From the NCBI RefSeq assembly GCF_014196055.1, contig NZ_JACICY010000004.1, positions 62,065-126,064 on the forward strand: a DNA stretch of 64,000 nucleotides, read 5' to 3'. This document shows positions 53,145-62,501 of this stretch, one piece after another. Numbering within the stretch: the stretch's first letter is position 1; every line of letters starts with the position of its first letter. The notes beneath the pieces were generated by a model that saw only the letters and a list, made by a program, of their open reading frames with translations, was not told the origin of the DNA and did no database searches. Position numbers and translations under genes: made by a program. The DNA is from Novosphingobium hassiacum (GTDB lineage Bacteria; Pseudomonadota; Alphaproteobacteria; Sphingomonadales; Sphingomonadaceae).

Positions 53145-55228
53145 ATACGGTCAGCCTGCGCAACCGCGTCGCTGGCGCGCAGGGCGCTGACGATGCGCGT
53201 GAGATGGGCGAGATCGCGCACCTCCAGATCGACCTCATACGTGTGGAACGGGTTTTCGCGCATGGTCATCTCGAGGTTGACCACGTTGGCATGGTTCTGC
53301 GCGAAGATCCCGGCCATCTCGGCGAGCGTGCCGGGGCGATTGTAGAGCTCGGCGCGCAACCGCCCGATAGCGCCATCGGTGCGCGCGTCCCATGACAGGT
53401 CGATCCAATCGGCGTCGACCCCGTCGGCCAGCTTCATGCAGTCGATCGCGTGGACCTCGACGCCCTTTTCCGGACGGCGCAGGCCAACGATGCGGTCGCC
53501 CGGGACGGGATGGCAGCATTCGGCCAGCTTGAACGCCATGCCAGGGGTCAGTCCGCGAACTGCGATGGCGCGCTGCTGACGCGGCCAGTTTTCCTCGGGC
53601 ACATTGGCTGCGCTGCCGGGTACCAGCGCCTCCATCACCTGCCGGTCATCGATCTTGGCCGAGCCGACGGCGAACATGAAGTCCTCTTCGGTCGCCATCT
53701 TCAGCCGCTTGACCGCATCGGCCAGAGCCTTCTTGCCAATTTTGCTCGGCAGGCGCTCGACGATTTCCTCGTAGAGCTTGCGCCCGATCGCGGCGACCTC
53801 CGCGCGCTCCTTCTGACGCACGAACCGCCTGATCGCGGCACGGGCCTTGCCGGTCACGACAAACCCCAGCCACGAAAGCTGCGGCTCCGAATTGCGGCTT
53901 TTGATGATCTCGACCACGTCGCCATTGCCGAGCGCGGTGCGCAACGGCACGTGACGCCCGTTGATCTTGGCACCAACCGCCTGCGCGCCCAGGTTTGTAT
54001 GCACCGCAAAGGCGAAATCGATCGGGGTCGCGCCCTTGGGCAGCTGAAACAGCGCCCCCTTGGGCGTGAACGCGAAGATGCGATCCTGATAGATCGCCAT
54101 CTTGGTGTTTTCGAGCAGTTCCTCGGCATCGTGGCTGGAATCGAGGATTTCGATCAGGTCGCGCAGCCAGCCGACTTGTCCATCGGACTTGCCGCCCTGC
54201 TTATAGGCCCAGTGCGCCGCAAGGCCGAACTCGTTGCGCTCGTGCATGTCCTGCGTCTTGATCTGCACTTCGACGCGCATCGCGTTGGAATAGATCAGCG
54301 CGGTATGGAGCGAACGATAGCCGTTCATCTTCGGCGTCGAGATGTAATCCTTGAACCGTCCGGGGATCATCTGCCACTCACGGTGGAGGATACCGAGTGC
54401 CTTGTAGCAGTCGTCCTCGCTGTCGGTCAGCACCCGGAATGCCATGATGTCGGTGATCTGCTCGAACGAGACATGGCGCTCGGCCATCTTGCGCCAGATC
54501 GAGTACGGGTGCTTTTCGCGGCCCGATACTTCGACGCGCAGGCCCGATCCCGCCAGTGCCTGCTTGATCTGCAGAGCGATGCTGTCGACCTGTGCGCCGG
54601 CCTCGTTGCGGATCGCCGCCAGACGGCCAGTGATCGTGGCATAGGCCTCGGGCTCGATCTGTTCGAACGCTAGCAACTGCATCTCGCGCATGTATTCGTA
54701 CATGCCCACACGCTCCGCGAGAGGCGCGTAGATCTCCATCGTCTCTCGCGAGATGCGGCGGCGCTTTTCCTCGCTGCGGATGAAATGCAGCGTCCGCATG
54801 TTGTGCAACCGGTCGGCCAGCTTGACCAACAGAACGCGCAGGTCCTCGCTCATCGCCAGCAAGAACTTGCGCAGGTTCTCCGCCGCGCGCTCGCTCTCGC
54901 TCATCGTCTCGATCTTCGAGAGCTTGGTCACGCCGTCGACCAGCTTGGCAACATCGGGACCGAACAGGCGCTCGATGTCCTCGACCGTGGTCAGCGTGTC
55001 CTCGACCGTATCGTGCAGTAGCGCGGTGATGATCGTGTCCTGATCGAGCTTGAGCTCGGTCATCAGGCCCGCAACCTCGACGGGGTGCGAGAAGTAGGGG
55101 TCACCGCTGGCGCGTTTCTGGGTGCCGTGTTTCTGCACGGTAAAAACATAGGCACGGTTGAGCATCGCCTCGTCCGCATCGGGATCGTAGGCAAGCACGC
55201 GTTCGACAAGTTCGTACTGGCGGAGCAT
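53141..55228 (-). CDS. Bifunctional (p)ppGpp synthetase/hydrolase (RelA/SpoT homologue)
   Basis: 695 residues from ATG 55226-55228. In order: the HD hydrolase domain (DPYFSHPVEVAGL, TALLHDTVEDT), the synthetase domain near 240-350 (GREKHPYSIWRKM and YISTPKMNGYRSLHT), the TGS domain near 390-450 (PKGATPIDFAFAVHT) and a C-terminal ACT domain (LYNRPGTLAEMAGIFAQNHA). Both catalytic domains look intact, so it makes and degrades the alarmone, as the single long Rsh of alphaproteobacteria does. Confidence 0.97.
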   Translation of the reverse strand: MLRQYELVERVLAYDPDADEAMLNRAYVFTVQKHGTQKRASGDPYFSHPVEVAGLMTELKLDQDTIITALLHDTVEDTLTTVEDIERLFGPDVAKLVDGVTKLSKIETMSESERAAENLRKFLLAMSEDLRVLLVKLADRLHNMRTLHFIRSEEKRRRISRETMEIYAPLAERVGMYEYMREMQLLAFEQIEPEAYATITGRLAAIRNEAGAQVDSIALQIKQALAGSGLRVEVSGREKHPYSIWRKMAERHVSFEQITDIMAFRVLTDSEDDCYKALGILHREWQMIPGRFKDYISTPKMNGYRSLHTALIYSNAMRVEVQIKTQDMHERNEFGLAAHWAYKQGGKSDGQVGWLRDLIEILDSSHDAEELLENTKMAIYQDRIFAFTPKGALFQLPKGATPIDFAFAVHTNLGAQAVGAKINGRHVPLRTALGNGDVVEIIKSRNSEPQLSWLGFVVTGKARAAIRRFVRQKERAEVAAIGRKLYEEIVERLPSKIGKKALADAVKRLKMATEEDFMFAVGSAKIDDRQVMEALVPGSAANVPEENWPRQQRAIAVRGLTPGMAFKLAECCHPVPGDRIVGLRRPEKGVEVHAIDCMKLADGVDADWIDLSWDARTDGAIGRLRAELYNRPGTLAEMAGIFAQNHANVVNLEMTMRENPFHTYEVDLEVRDLAHLTRIVSALRASDAVAQADRI

Positions 55229-55303
55229 CTCGCCCCTAGATGGAGGTAGAAGCACGGGTAGGGCAAGTGCGAACCCTACGTGAATTCGAATGATTTGCCG
55301 TGT

Positions 55304-55927
55304 TTAGCGGATCAGCGCAATCTGTGGCGCGGAATCCTCAGGGTAAAGGTCACACAAACGCGGGTCGTGATAGACTTCGACGAAGCGCGCGAAGGGTACG
55401 AAACCTCGGGCCATGTAGAACGGCACGGCGCGCGGATCGTCGGTGGTGCACGAATGCAGCCAGACGCGCGAAATGCCCGGCGCCCACGCCATCTGCAGCG
55501 CCTTGCGCATCAACCATTGGCCAAGACCTTTACCGGTAGCGCCCGGAATCAGACCGAAGAAGGCGATCTCGCATTCGCCCGCGACGCGGAAGTCGAGTTC
55601 GAGGATGCCGACTTCGACGCGCGTGCGATCGACCACGGCGAAGAGGTGCACGCGCGGGTCGCCGATCACTTCGGCCAGTTGCGCGTCGTTCAACGGCAAT
55701 CGCGACCACCACAGCCACGGTCGGCCGACGCGCTTGTAGAGCGTCCGGTACTTTTCGGGGGTGCAGTCCTTCCAGCGGACGAGTTGCACCGGCACGTCGC
55801 CCTCGGGCGTCAGGCGGCGCAAGCCTTCGGGCGGCACGAGCATTTCGAGCGCGGTGACGATGCAGGCCAGATCGCCCGGGGCGACGTTGTGAAAGCCGCG
55901 CCCGATCGGTTCGCCCGCGACCTTCAC
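55304..55927 (-). CDS. GNAT family N-acetyltransferase
   Basis: 207 residues. The acetyl-CoA-binding region is recognisable: ECEIAFFGLIPGATGKGLGQ (motif A with the GKGLG loop), followed by RVWLHSCTTDDPRAVPFYMARG (motif B). The N-terminal 80 residues, with VPVQLVRWKDCTPEKY, are less typical. Substrate unknown. It follows hemF by 4 bp, on the same strand. Confidence 0.88.
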   Translation of the reverse strand: MKVAGEPIGRGFHNVAPGDLACIVTALEMLVPPEGLRRLTPEGDVPVQLVRWKDCTPEKYRTLYKRVGRPWLWWSRLPLNDAQLAEVIGDPRVHLFAVVDRTRVEVGILELDFRVAGECEIAFFGLIPGATGKGLGQWLMRKALQMAWAPGISRVWLHSCTTDDPRAVPFYMARGFVPFARFVEVYHDPRLCDLYPEDSAPQIALIR

Positions 55928-55931
55928 CGGA

Positions 55932-56810
55932 TCAGCTCCACACGGCTTCGGGAGGAAGGCTCATCAGGATGGCGTCGATGTTGCCACCGGTCTTGAGGCC
56001 GAACAGCGTGCCTCGGTCCCAGACGAGATTGAATTCGGCGTAGCGGCCCCGGTACTGAAGCTGCTGAAGCTTTTCGGCATCGTTGAACGCCATACCCATC
56101 CGGCGGCGCACCAGCTTGGGAAACACGCCGAGGAAGGCATCGCCCACGTCGCGGGTGAAGGCGAAGTTGGCTTCGAACGCGGCGTCGTTGGGGCATTCGA
56201 GGTGATCGTAAAATATCCCGCCGACGCCGCGATGAACCTTGCGGTGGGGGATCCAGAAGTAGTCGTCCGCCCACTTCTTGAACTTCGGGTAGTAATCCGG
56301 ATCGTGGCGGTCGCAGGCGGCCTTGTACTCTGCGTGGAAGTCGGCGGTGTCCTCAGCATAGGGGATCGGCGGGTTGAGATCGCCGCCGCCGCCGAACCAC
56401 GCCTTGCTGGTCGTCAGGAAACGTGTGTTCATATGGACCGCAGGCACGTGCGGATTGGCCATGTGCGCGACAAGGCTGATGCCCGTTGCGGTGAACCCCG
56501 GCACTTCGGCGCTGGCCCCATTGATCGTGCCGGCAAATTCCTTCGAGAATTCGCCCTGCACGGTCGAAACGTTGACGCCGACCTTTTCGAAGACCTTGCC
56601 CTTCATCAGGCCCTGTACGCCACCACCGCCGTGGGGAACTTCCTCGCCTTCGACCTCGCGGTTCCAAGGGGTGAAGGCAAACGATGCATCCGACCCGGCC
56701 TCACGTTCAATGGCCTCGAATTCGGCGCATATCCGGTCGCGCAGGCTTTCGAACCAGCTGCGGGCGCGGGCGGTGTGATCGGTCCAATTGTCCATGGCGT
56801 TTTCGTTCAT
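55932..56810 (-). CDS. hemF: Oxygen-dependent coproporphyrinogen III oxidase
   Basis: About 292 residues. It converts coproporphyrinogen III to protoporphyrinogen IX with O2 in haem synthesis. Diagnostic segments are NREVEGEEVPHGGGGVQGLM, FEKVGVNVSTVQGEFSKEF, AVHMNTRFLTTSKAWFGGGG and FNLVWDRGTLFGLKTGG. The start is ambiguous among three Met codons (56819, 56810 and 56795); the middle one is given. It is divergent from pdeM by 44 bp. Confidence 0.97.
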   Translation of the reverse strand: MNENAMDNWTDHTARARSWFESLRDRICAEFEAIEREAGSDASFAFTPWNREVEGEEVPHGGGGVQGLMKGKVFEKVGVNVSTVQGEFSKEFAGTINGASAEVPGFTATGISLVAHMANPHVPAVHMNTRFLTTSKAWFGGGGDLNPPIPYAEDTADFHAEYKAACDRHDPDYYPKFKKWADDYFWIPHRKVHRGVGGIFYDHLECPNDAAFEANFAFTRDVGDAFLGVFPKLVRRRMGMAFNDAEKLQQLQYRGRYAEFNLVWDRGTLFGLKTGGNIDAILMSLPPEAVWS

Positions 56811-56854
56811 GGGCGGCACTTGCCAAGGGAAACGCCATCCGGCAAGGGGAAGTC

Positions 56855-57529
56855 ATGGTTCCCTTTTCGTTCGCAGATCAGGAATTTCGGCTCGGCGCAT
56901 CGCGCGCGCTTTACTGGGCAGAGGAAAACGCCCTGCTGGTGGCCGACCTTCATCTGGAAAAAGCCAGTTTCTTTGCGCGCCACGGCCAGATGCTCCCGCC
57001 TTATGACAGCCGCGCCACGCTGGAGCGGCTGGCCGACGCGCTGAAGCTGACAGGCGCGCGCCGGGTCTATTGCCTGGGAGATTCGTTTCACGACTCGGGC
57101 GGCGTCGATCGCCTCGACCCCCATGCGGCAGGCATGCTTGACGTGCTGACACGGGTCACCGACTGGGTCTGGATCACTGGCAACCACGATGAGGATGCCC
57201 GCTCGCCCGGTGGCACTTTGGCGGATGAAATGGTCGTGCGCGGGGTAACCCTGCGCCACATCGCCCGTTGCGGAACCGATGGCGCGGAAGTTTCCGGACA
57301 CTTCCACCCCAAGCTGCGCGTCGCCGTGCGTGGGCGCACGATCGCCCGGCCCTGCGGGGTTGTCAGCGAATCCCGGCTGATCCTGCCGGCCTTCGGCGCG
57401 CTGACCGGTGGGCTCGACGCAGGCGCGCCAGCGATTCTTGCGGCGTTGCAGCCGGCCCGCATGATCGATGCGATCGTGCCTGCCGGTGATCGGTTGGCGC
57501 GGTTTGCCCTGTGGCGCGAAGCCGCCTGA
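56855..57529 (+). CDS. pdeM: Metallophosphoesterase PdeM (ligase-associated type)
   Basis: 224 residues from ATG 56855, with AAGGGGA upstream. The metallophosphoesterase ligands are all present: VADLHLEK, CLGDSFHD, ITGNHDED and SGHFHPK. This family is annotated as a ligase-associated DNA damage response endonuclease when it sits near ATP-dependent ligase and helicase genes; none is seen in this window, so that DNA-repair role rests on sequence alone. Confidence 0.88.
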   Translation: MVPFSFADQEFRLGASRALYWAEENALLVADLHLEKASFFARHGQMLPPYDSRATLERLADALKLTGARRVYCLGDSFHDSGGVDRLDPHAAGMLDVLTRVTDWVWITGNHDEDARSPGGTLADEMVVRGVTLRHIARCGTDGAEVSGHFHPKLRVAVRGRTIARPCGVVSESRLILPAFGALTGGLDAGAPAILAALQPARMIDAIVPAGDRLARFALWREAA

Positions 57530-57632
57530 TCGTTACGGAAATGAAGCGGATGCAATGCGCCCTTTAACTGTGCGCGCATTGTGATATGAGCGCGCCAATC
57601 GTATATTTGGTAAAACTGCAGGAGAAAGCACA

Positions 57633-58175
57633 ATAGCCCCCCCACCGCGGCGCAGTATGGCGCCCCCCGTCAAGAGCGGGCCTCGCTTCAACCAGATGAT
57701 CAACGTGCCCAAAGTGCGCGTGATCGACGAGAATGGCGAGAACCTGGGTGTCATGTACACCCGCGAAGCAATCGACCAGGCGGCCGAAGTCGGCCTCGAC
57801 CTTGTCGAAGTGTCGCCCACAGCCGATCCGCCGGTCTGCAAGTTCCTCGATGTCGGCAAGTTCCGCTACGAGGCGCAGAAGAAGGCGAACCTTGCCCGCA
57901 AGAGCCAGAAGACGCAGGAGATCAAAGAGATCAAGATGCGTCCGGCGATCGACGACCATGACTACGATACGAAGATGCGTAACGTCGTCCGGTTTCTCGA
58001 AGATGGCGACAAGGTCAAGATCACGCTGCGGTTCCGCGGGCGCGAGCTTTCGCACCAGCAGATCGGCATGAATCTGCTTCGCAAGGTGCAGGAAGATGTT
58101 GCCGAAATTGCCAAGATCGAAGCCTTCCCCCGCATGGAAGGCCGCCAGATGCTGATGGTCCTCGCGCCGAAGTAA
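57633..58175 (+). CDS. infC: Translation initiation factor IF-3, probable ATA start
   Basis: 180 residues from ATA 57633-57635, with GGAG at 57621-57624 (8-nt spacing); the first ATG is eight codons later (57657) and has no clear ribosome-binding site. The N-domain ([20 protein letters not shown]) and C-domain ([20 protein letters not shown], then [12 protein letters not shown]) are complete. IF-3 rejects non-canonical start codons, and in E. coli infC begins with AUU, which gives feedback control. An AUA start would work in the same way. The gene is certain; the start is inferred. Confidence 0.95.
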   Translation: MAPPPRRSMAPPVKSGPRFNQMINVPKVRVIDENGENLGVMYTREAIDQAAEVGLDLVEVSPTADPPVCKFLDVGKFRYEAQKKANLARKSQKTQEIKEIKMRPAIDDHDYDTKMRNVVRFLEDGDKVKITLRFRGRELSHQQIGMNLLRKVQEDVAEIAKIEAFPRMEGRQMLMVLAPK

Positions 58176-58203
58176 GCGCAAGGCACATCGACGATGGTTT
58201 TGA

Positions 58204-58237
58204 AGGGGCGCGCCGCAAGGTGCGCCCTTTTCTGTTG
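58204..58237 (+). terminator. Rho-independent terminator after infC
   Basis: GGGGCGCGCCGCAAGGTGCGCCC folds into a GC stem with a GCAA-type loop, followed by TTTTCTGTT. It lies about 30 bp after the infC stop. Confidence 0.75.
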
Positions 58238-58381
58238 GGCGCGGGCCGAACACCGCTACCGCCGTTCCCGCCTGAAAACGCGCCTCGTCCCGCCACATGC
58301 ACCATCCAGCGGACTCGCCATGCCCGAGTTGCGATATGGCGCGTTTGCAGCGCGGTTCGCCAAAAAACTCAGGAGAAGTGC

Positions 58382-58681
58382 ATGTCATCCATGATCAAGA
58401 TTATCCCGGCCGTGGCCATCCTCGCAGGATCGCTTGGCCTCGGCGGTTGCGCCACCAAGGGCTACGTGCGTGAGCAGGTCGCCGTCGTCGATCAGCGCGT
58501 TTCGACGCTCGAGGGCCGTGTTGCCGAAACCGACGGCATCGCTCGCGCTGCACGCGGCGAAGCTCAAGCCGCCAACGCCCAGGCCCAGACCAACACCCAG
58601 CGTCTTGACCAGCTGACCGGCCGTGTCGACGGCGTCGAACAGCGTATGATCCAGGCCCAGACCAAGAAGCCGCGCAACTAA
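58382..58681 (+). CDS. Small Lpp-like lipoprotein with coiled coil
   Basis: 99 residues. A lipoprotein signal with lipobox LGGC at about residues 20-23 is followed by a heptad-rich helix (VREQVAVVDQRVSTLEGRVA, then NAQAQTNTQRLDQLTGRVDG) ending in KKPRN. The shape resembles Braun-type or OprI/Lpp lipoproteins, and the terminal lysines could in principle be joined to peptidoglycan. An L,D-transpeptidase is encoded 88 bp downstream. The alternative start is Met4. Confidence 0.82.
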   Translation: MSSMIKIIPAVAILAGSLGLGGCATKGYVREQVAVVDQRVSTLEGRVAETDGIARAARGEAQAANAQAQTNTQRLDQLTGRVDGVEQRMIQAQTKKPRN

Positions 58682-58769
58682 GACCTGCTGTGACCGCAGC
58701 TTCCGATCTTCACCATTCCCTGCGTCGGCAATTGTTGTCGGCGCGGGGTCTTGCCGAGTGCGATAATCG

Positions 58770-59435
58770 ATGAACCACCGTATTTTGGCGCTTGCCGGGC
58801 TTGCGCTGACTGTCCCTGCCACCGTGCAGGCGGCAGCCACTCCCGTTGCGCCCGAAGCATCGCAAGGCGAAACTGAACGATCGGAAGCTGCGACCCGCGT
58901 CGTCAATTGGGTCGCTTCGGCCAAGGACAATGCGGCCCTGCCCTATGTCGTGATCGATAAACCCTCGGCAACGCTGTATCTGTTCGACGCCAAGGGGAGA
59001 CAGGTGGCGACCTCTCCCGTCCTGCTCGGCATCGCACTCGGCGACGATGCGACGCCCGGGATCGGCTCCAAAAACCTTTCAGAAATCGGCCCCGCCGAAA
59101 AGACGACGCCTGCCGGCCGGTTCCTTGCCAAGTTCGGGGTGGCTGCGGGCAAGCAAAGGGTGCTTTGGGTCGATTACGCGACTTCGGTCGCCTTGCACCC
59201 GATCCCACCCGTGACCAAGGCCAACAAGAAGGATCACCGCAAGGACCGCATGCTGTCGCCGACAATCGACGATAACCGGATCACTTACGGTTGCATCAAC
59301 GTGACCAAGGTCACTTACGCCAAAGTCAGCAAGCTGTTCGGCAAGAAGGGCGGTTACGTCTATATCCTCCCAGACCTCAAGCCGGTCGAAGACGCCTTCC
59401 CGCCCCTTTACGCACAGCCTTATCTGACGCGTTGA
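58770..59435 (+). CDS. L,D-transpeptidase (YkuD) family protein
   Basis: 221 residues. The signal peptide ends near ATVQAAAT. The YkuD domain runs from about residue 60 (YVVIDKPSATLYLFDAKGRQ) to 195. The catalytic Cys175 sits in ITYGCINV, where the usual SHGC/SXGC has Tyr, and the partner His is in VALHPIPPV. These enzymes make 3-3 cross-links or attach proteins to peptidoglycan. The neighbouring Lpp-like lipoprotein is a possible client; that link is inferred. Confidence 0.85.
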   Translation: MNHRILALAGLALTVPATVQAAATPVAPEASQGETERSEAATRVVNWVASAKDNAALPYVVIDKPSATLYLFDAKGRQVATSPVLLGIALGDDATPGIGSKNLSEIGPAEKTTPAGRFLAKFGVAAGKQRVLWVDYATSVALHPIPPVTKANKKDHRKDRMLSPTIDDNRITYGCINVTKVTYAKVSKLFGKKGGYVYILPDLKPVEDAFPPLYAQPYLTR

Positions 59436-59508
59436 ATTCCGGCCCCCCTATCGCTTGACGCACCGCCTCTGCTAGGCGAGCCGCAAGGGATACAGGGGGT
59501 AGTGCCGG

Positions 59509-60915
59509 GTGATCGACGGGCGTAAGATCGGACTGCTGGCGGGACCACTGGGTTTCATCGCCACAATCGTGCTGTCACCGCCTGCGGGCATGCCCGATCC
59601 GGCGTGGAGCGCAACCGGGCTCGTATGGTGGATGGCCGCGTGGTGGATGACCGAGGCGATGCCGCTGTCGGCGACCGCGTTACTGCCATTCATCGTCCTG
59701 CCGCTGACCGGCGTGGCCGACGCCAACAAGACGGCCAGTTCTTACTACTCCCCGATCATGTTCCTGTTCGTCGGCGGGGCTTTCCTTGCGCTGGCCATCG
59801 AGCGAACCGGTCTTCATAAGCGGCTGGCGCTGTTCATCATGGGCTTTGCCGGAGTGCGCCCCGGCCAATTGCTGCTCGCGGTGATGACGGCCACGGCGGT
59901 GTTGTCGAGCTTCATCTCAAACACATCGACCGCGCTGATCATGATGCCGATGGCGCTGGCGATGCTGGCGGCGGGCGGCGTGCGCGAAGGCGAAACATCG
60001 GGCATGGCCGGAGCCCTGCCGATCGGCATCGCATTTGCCGCCTCGATCGGCGGCCTCGCCACGATGATCGGCACGCCGACCAATGCCATCGCTGCGGGAC
60101 TGATCGAAAAGGCGCTCGGCGTGAAGATCTCCTTCCTGCAATGGGCGATGTACGGCGTTCCTATCGTGATCGTCGCCGTTCCGCTGGCGGCGTGGATTAT
60201 CGCCCGTGTCCAGAAGCTTGAAAGCGACAGCTTCGACCCGGTATCGGCACGTGAGGCCATCGGTCCGGTCGTCGGCTGGTCGGTTCAGGAACGACGGCTG
60301 GTGCCGGTCGTGCTGCTCGCCTTCGTCGCATGGGTCGGTCAGCCCTGGCTTGAGGGACTGTTCCCCAAGGGCGGCCTGACTGACGGAACTATCGCCGCGA
60401 TAGCGGGCCTTGCGCTGTTCGTCCTGCCCGACGGGACCGGGCGCAAGATGCTGACCTGGCCCGAGGCCAACAGAGCGCCCTGGGACGTCGTGCTGATGTT
60501 CGGCGGCGGCCTGGCGATGGCGATGGGCATGACCGAATCGGGCCTCACCGCGTGGATGGGCAAGATGCTCTTGCCCCTCGCACACGTTCCCCTGCCGATC
60601 GTAGCGCTGGTGCTGGTGGCGTTCGTCATCCTCGTCACTGAATTTGCCAGCAACATCGCGGCGGCCAGCGGCATCTTGCCGGTGGTCGCAGCACTGGTCG
60701 CTGCCTTGGGTGCCGATCCGATCCTGCTTGCCCTCCCGGCCGCCTTCGCTGCGACCTGGGGCTTCATGCTTCCTGCAGGCACCGGCCCCAACGCGCTCGC
60801 GTGGGCCACCGGTCACTGCTCGATGCGCTCGATGATCAAGGCTGGCGTTGCGATGGACGTTGCGGGTGTGTTCCTGCTCGTCGGCGTCGTCTGGGCGGTT
60901 TCAGCGATAATTTAA
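59509..60915 (+). CDS. DASS (SLC13) family sodium-dicarboxylate-type transporter
   Basis: 468 residues with about eleven membrane segments. The paired SNT-like motifs are visible: SSFISNTSTALIMMP near residue 140, and TEFASNIAAASGILPVV in the second half. WWMTEAMPLSATALLP near 45-60 is also typical. It imports dicarboxylates, sulfate or related anions with cations; the substrate is not readable. It starts with GTG 59509-59511; GGGGG lies about 12 nt upstream. Confidence 0.9.
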   Translation: MIDGRKIGLLAGPLGFIATIVLSPPAGMPDPAWSATGLVWWMAAWWMTEAMPLSATALLPFIVLPLTGVADANKTASSYYSPIMFLFVGGAFLALAIERTGLHKRLALFIMGFAGVRPGQLLLAVMTATAVLSSFISNTSTALIMMPMALAMLAAGGVREGETSGMAGALPIGIAFAASIGGLATMIGTPTNAIAAGLIEKALGVKISFLQWAMYGVPIVIVAVPLAAWIIARVQKLESDSFDPVSAREAIGPVVGWSVQERRLVPVVLLAFVAWVGQPWLEGLFPKGGLTDGTIAAIAGLALFVLPDGTGRKMLTWPEANRAPWDVVLMFGGGLAMAMGMTESGLTAWMGKMLLPLAHVPLPIVALVLVAFVILVTEFASNIAAASGILPVVAALVAALGADPILLALPAAFAATWGFMLPAGTGPNALAWATGHCSMRSMIKAGVAMDVAGVFLLVGVVWAVSAII

Positions 60916-61075
60916 TATTTTGACTACTCCATTTCCGAGATTCTGCGCTAAGGAAGTAACTGCCTCCGCTGAATCGTTTATTTCGGGATGTGTGCAACAT
61001 CTCACACCGGTTCGGACAGAATGAGGCGAAAGCTGGTCGCACGGTCTTTCGTCTGTTTTTCTGGGGAGTTTCATC

Positions 61076-61747
61076 GTGCGTGGCATGATCAAGACATTGC
61101 TGGCGGGTAGCGCGGGCGCGGCGGCCCTCGCTGCGCTGCTGCTGGTGCCGACAGGCGTCGCTACAAGCGCCGACCATCTCGACCCGCCTGGCCGTACCGA
61201 CGGCGGGGTGGACGCCAATCCCGATATTCCGGCCGACATCGCCGACGTGTTCGCCTGGCATTCCAACGGTACGACCAAGATCGCGATGACTTTCGCAGGG
61301 CCGGTCTCGGCTTCAGCGACCACACCGCTCTATTACGATCGCGACGTGCTCTACAAGGTCAACATCTCAACCCAAGCGCCGGCCAGCACGCCCGAATTCA
61401 CGATCAAGTACCGCTTCGGCAAGGGCGCGGGCGAAAAGGACTGGGGCGTTCGTATCGAAGGCATTCCCGGTGTCACCGGCGTGGTTGAAGGCCCGGTGGA
61501 AACAAACCTCGAAAAGGACGGCGTGAAGGTTCGAGTCGGGCTGTTCGATGAACCGTTCTTCTTCGATCTGATCGGTTTCCGTGAGACCCGCTCGACCGGA
61601 ACCTTGCGCATCCGCAACGATCGCAACTTCTTCGATGGACAGAACGATACTGCTATCGTGCTAGAGATCCCTGACGCGAACCTGGGCGCAGGGGTTACCA
61701 ATCTTGGGGTCTGGGGCCAGACCGCCCGCTTCGGAGGGAACATCTGA
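61076..61747 (+). CDS. DUF4331 family exported protein (N-terminal type)
   Basis: 223 residues. The signal peptide ends near GVATSADHLDPP. The DUF4331 opening ADHLDPPGRTDGG and DIADVFAWHSNG is clear, followed by beta-rich sequence to FFDLIGFRETRS. DUF4331 proteins are usually a single chain of 400-600 residues; here only the N-terminal part is in this gene, and the C-terminal part appears to be the next gene. GTG 61076 has GGGGAG upstream; ATG 61085 is the alternative. The stop overlaps the next ATG (TGATG). Confidence 0.85.
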   Translation: MRGMIKTLLAGSAGAAALAALLLVPTGVATSADHLDPPGRTDGGVDANPDIPADIADVFAWHSNGTTKIAMTFAGPVSASATTPLYYDRDVLYKVNISTQAPASTPEFTIKYRFGKGAGEKDWGVRIEGIPGVTGVVEGPVETNLEKDGVKVRVGLFDEPFFFDLIGFRETRSTGTLRIRNDRNFFDGQNDTAIVLEIPDANLGAGVTNLGVWGQTARFGGNI

Positions 61748-62481
61748 TGATTGCCCGTTCGCTGAAGCGCTTCGTCGCACTCGCTACGCCGCTTACCCTC
61801 GCGCTTTCTCTTGCCGCATGTGGTGAGAATGGTTCAGGCAGCCAGGTTGTCGTTCCGGCTCCACTGCCGAGTTCGACCGCTACCGCAACGCCTACTGCCA
61901 CCGCCACGGCGGTCGCCTACAACTCCACACGCTGCTTCACCCAGGTGATCCAGGGACAGAACGGCGCTAACCTCAAGTCGATCATTATTCCAGATACGCT
62001 CAAGCTGGACCTGACGCGATCGACTCGCTTCCCCAATGGACGCCATCCGTCCGACCCGGTGGTCGACATCCTGCTCGCCACCCTGCTGCTGGACATGAAC
62101 GTCACCGGCCAAGGCCCGAACACGCTTGCAAACGTACCGTTAGACCCACCGAGCAACGACAAGTTCTTCCTGCTGACGTTCCCCTTCCTGCCCACGCCGA
62201 ACGGTAGTGCGCAGGTCGCCAGCGGCACTGGCTCTGGTTTCAACTTCCGCACCGATCCCGATTCCGCTTACGTCAGCGTCGATCGCATGGGCAATCCGGC
62301 CATCGCCACGGCGCTGGTCGGCTCGTCCAAGAAGAACTCCTTCAACGACGACACACCCGCAAGCGATGATGTCGGCGACAAGTACTATGCCGAATACATC
62401 AGCGAGTTGAACAAGTTGTTCGGGCTGATCGGCGACGATGTCGAAGGGCTGGGCCTCAAAATCTGCTCCGACAAGACCTGA
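61747..62481 (+). CDS. DUF4331-like lipoprotein (C-terminal type)
   Basis: 244 residues. The lipoprotein signal has lipobox LAAC near residue 24, then a Thr/Ala/Pro-rich linker (SSTATATPTATATAVAYN) and a globular domain. The end of that domain (VDRMGNPAIATALVGSSKKN, then a DKYYAEYISELNKLFGLIGDD stretch) matches the C-terminal part of DUF4331. It probably forms a complex with the preceding exported protein at the membrane. It is coupled by a 1-bp overlap. Confidence 0.8.
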   Translation: MIARSLKRFVALATPLTLALSLAACGENGSGSQVVVPAPLPSSTATATPTATATAVAYNSTRCFTQVIQGQNGANLKSIIIPDTLKLDLTRSTRFPNGRHPSDPVVDILLATLLLDMNVTGQGPNTLANVPLDPPSNDKFFLLTFPFLPTPNGSAQVASGTGSGFNFRTDPDSAYVSVDRMGNPAIATALVGSSKKNSFNDDTPASDDVGDKYYAEYISELNKLFGLIGDDVEGLGLKICSDKT

Positions 62482-62501
62482 ACACTGCGGGAAACACCAG
62501 A

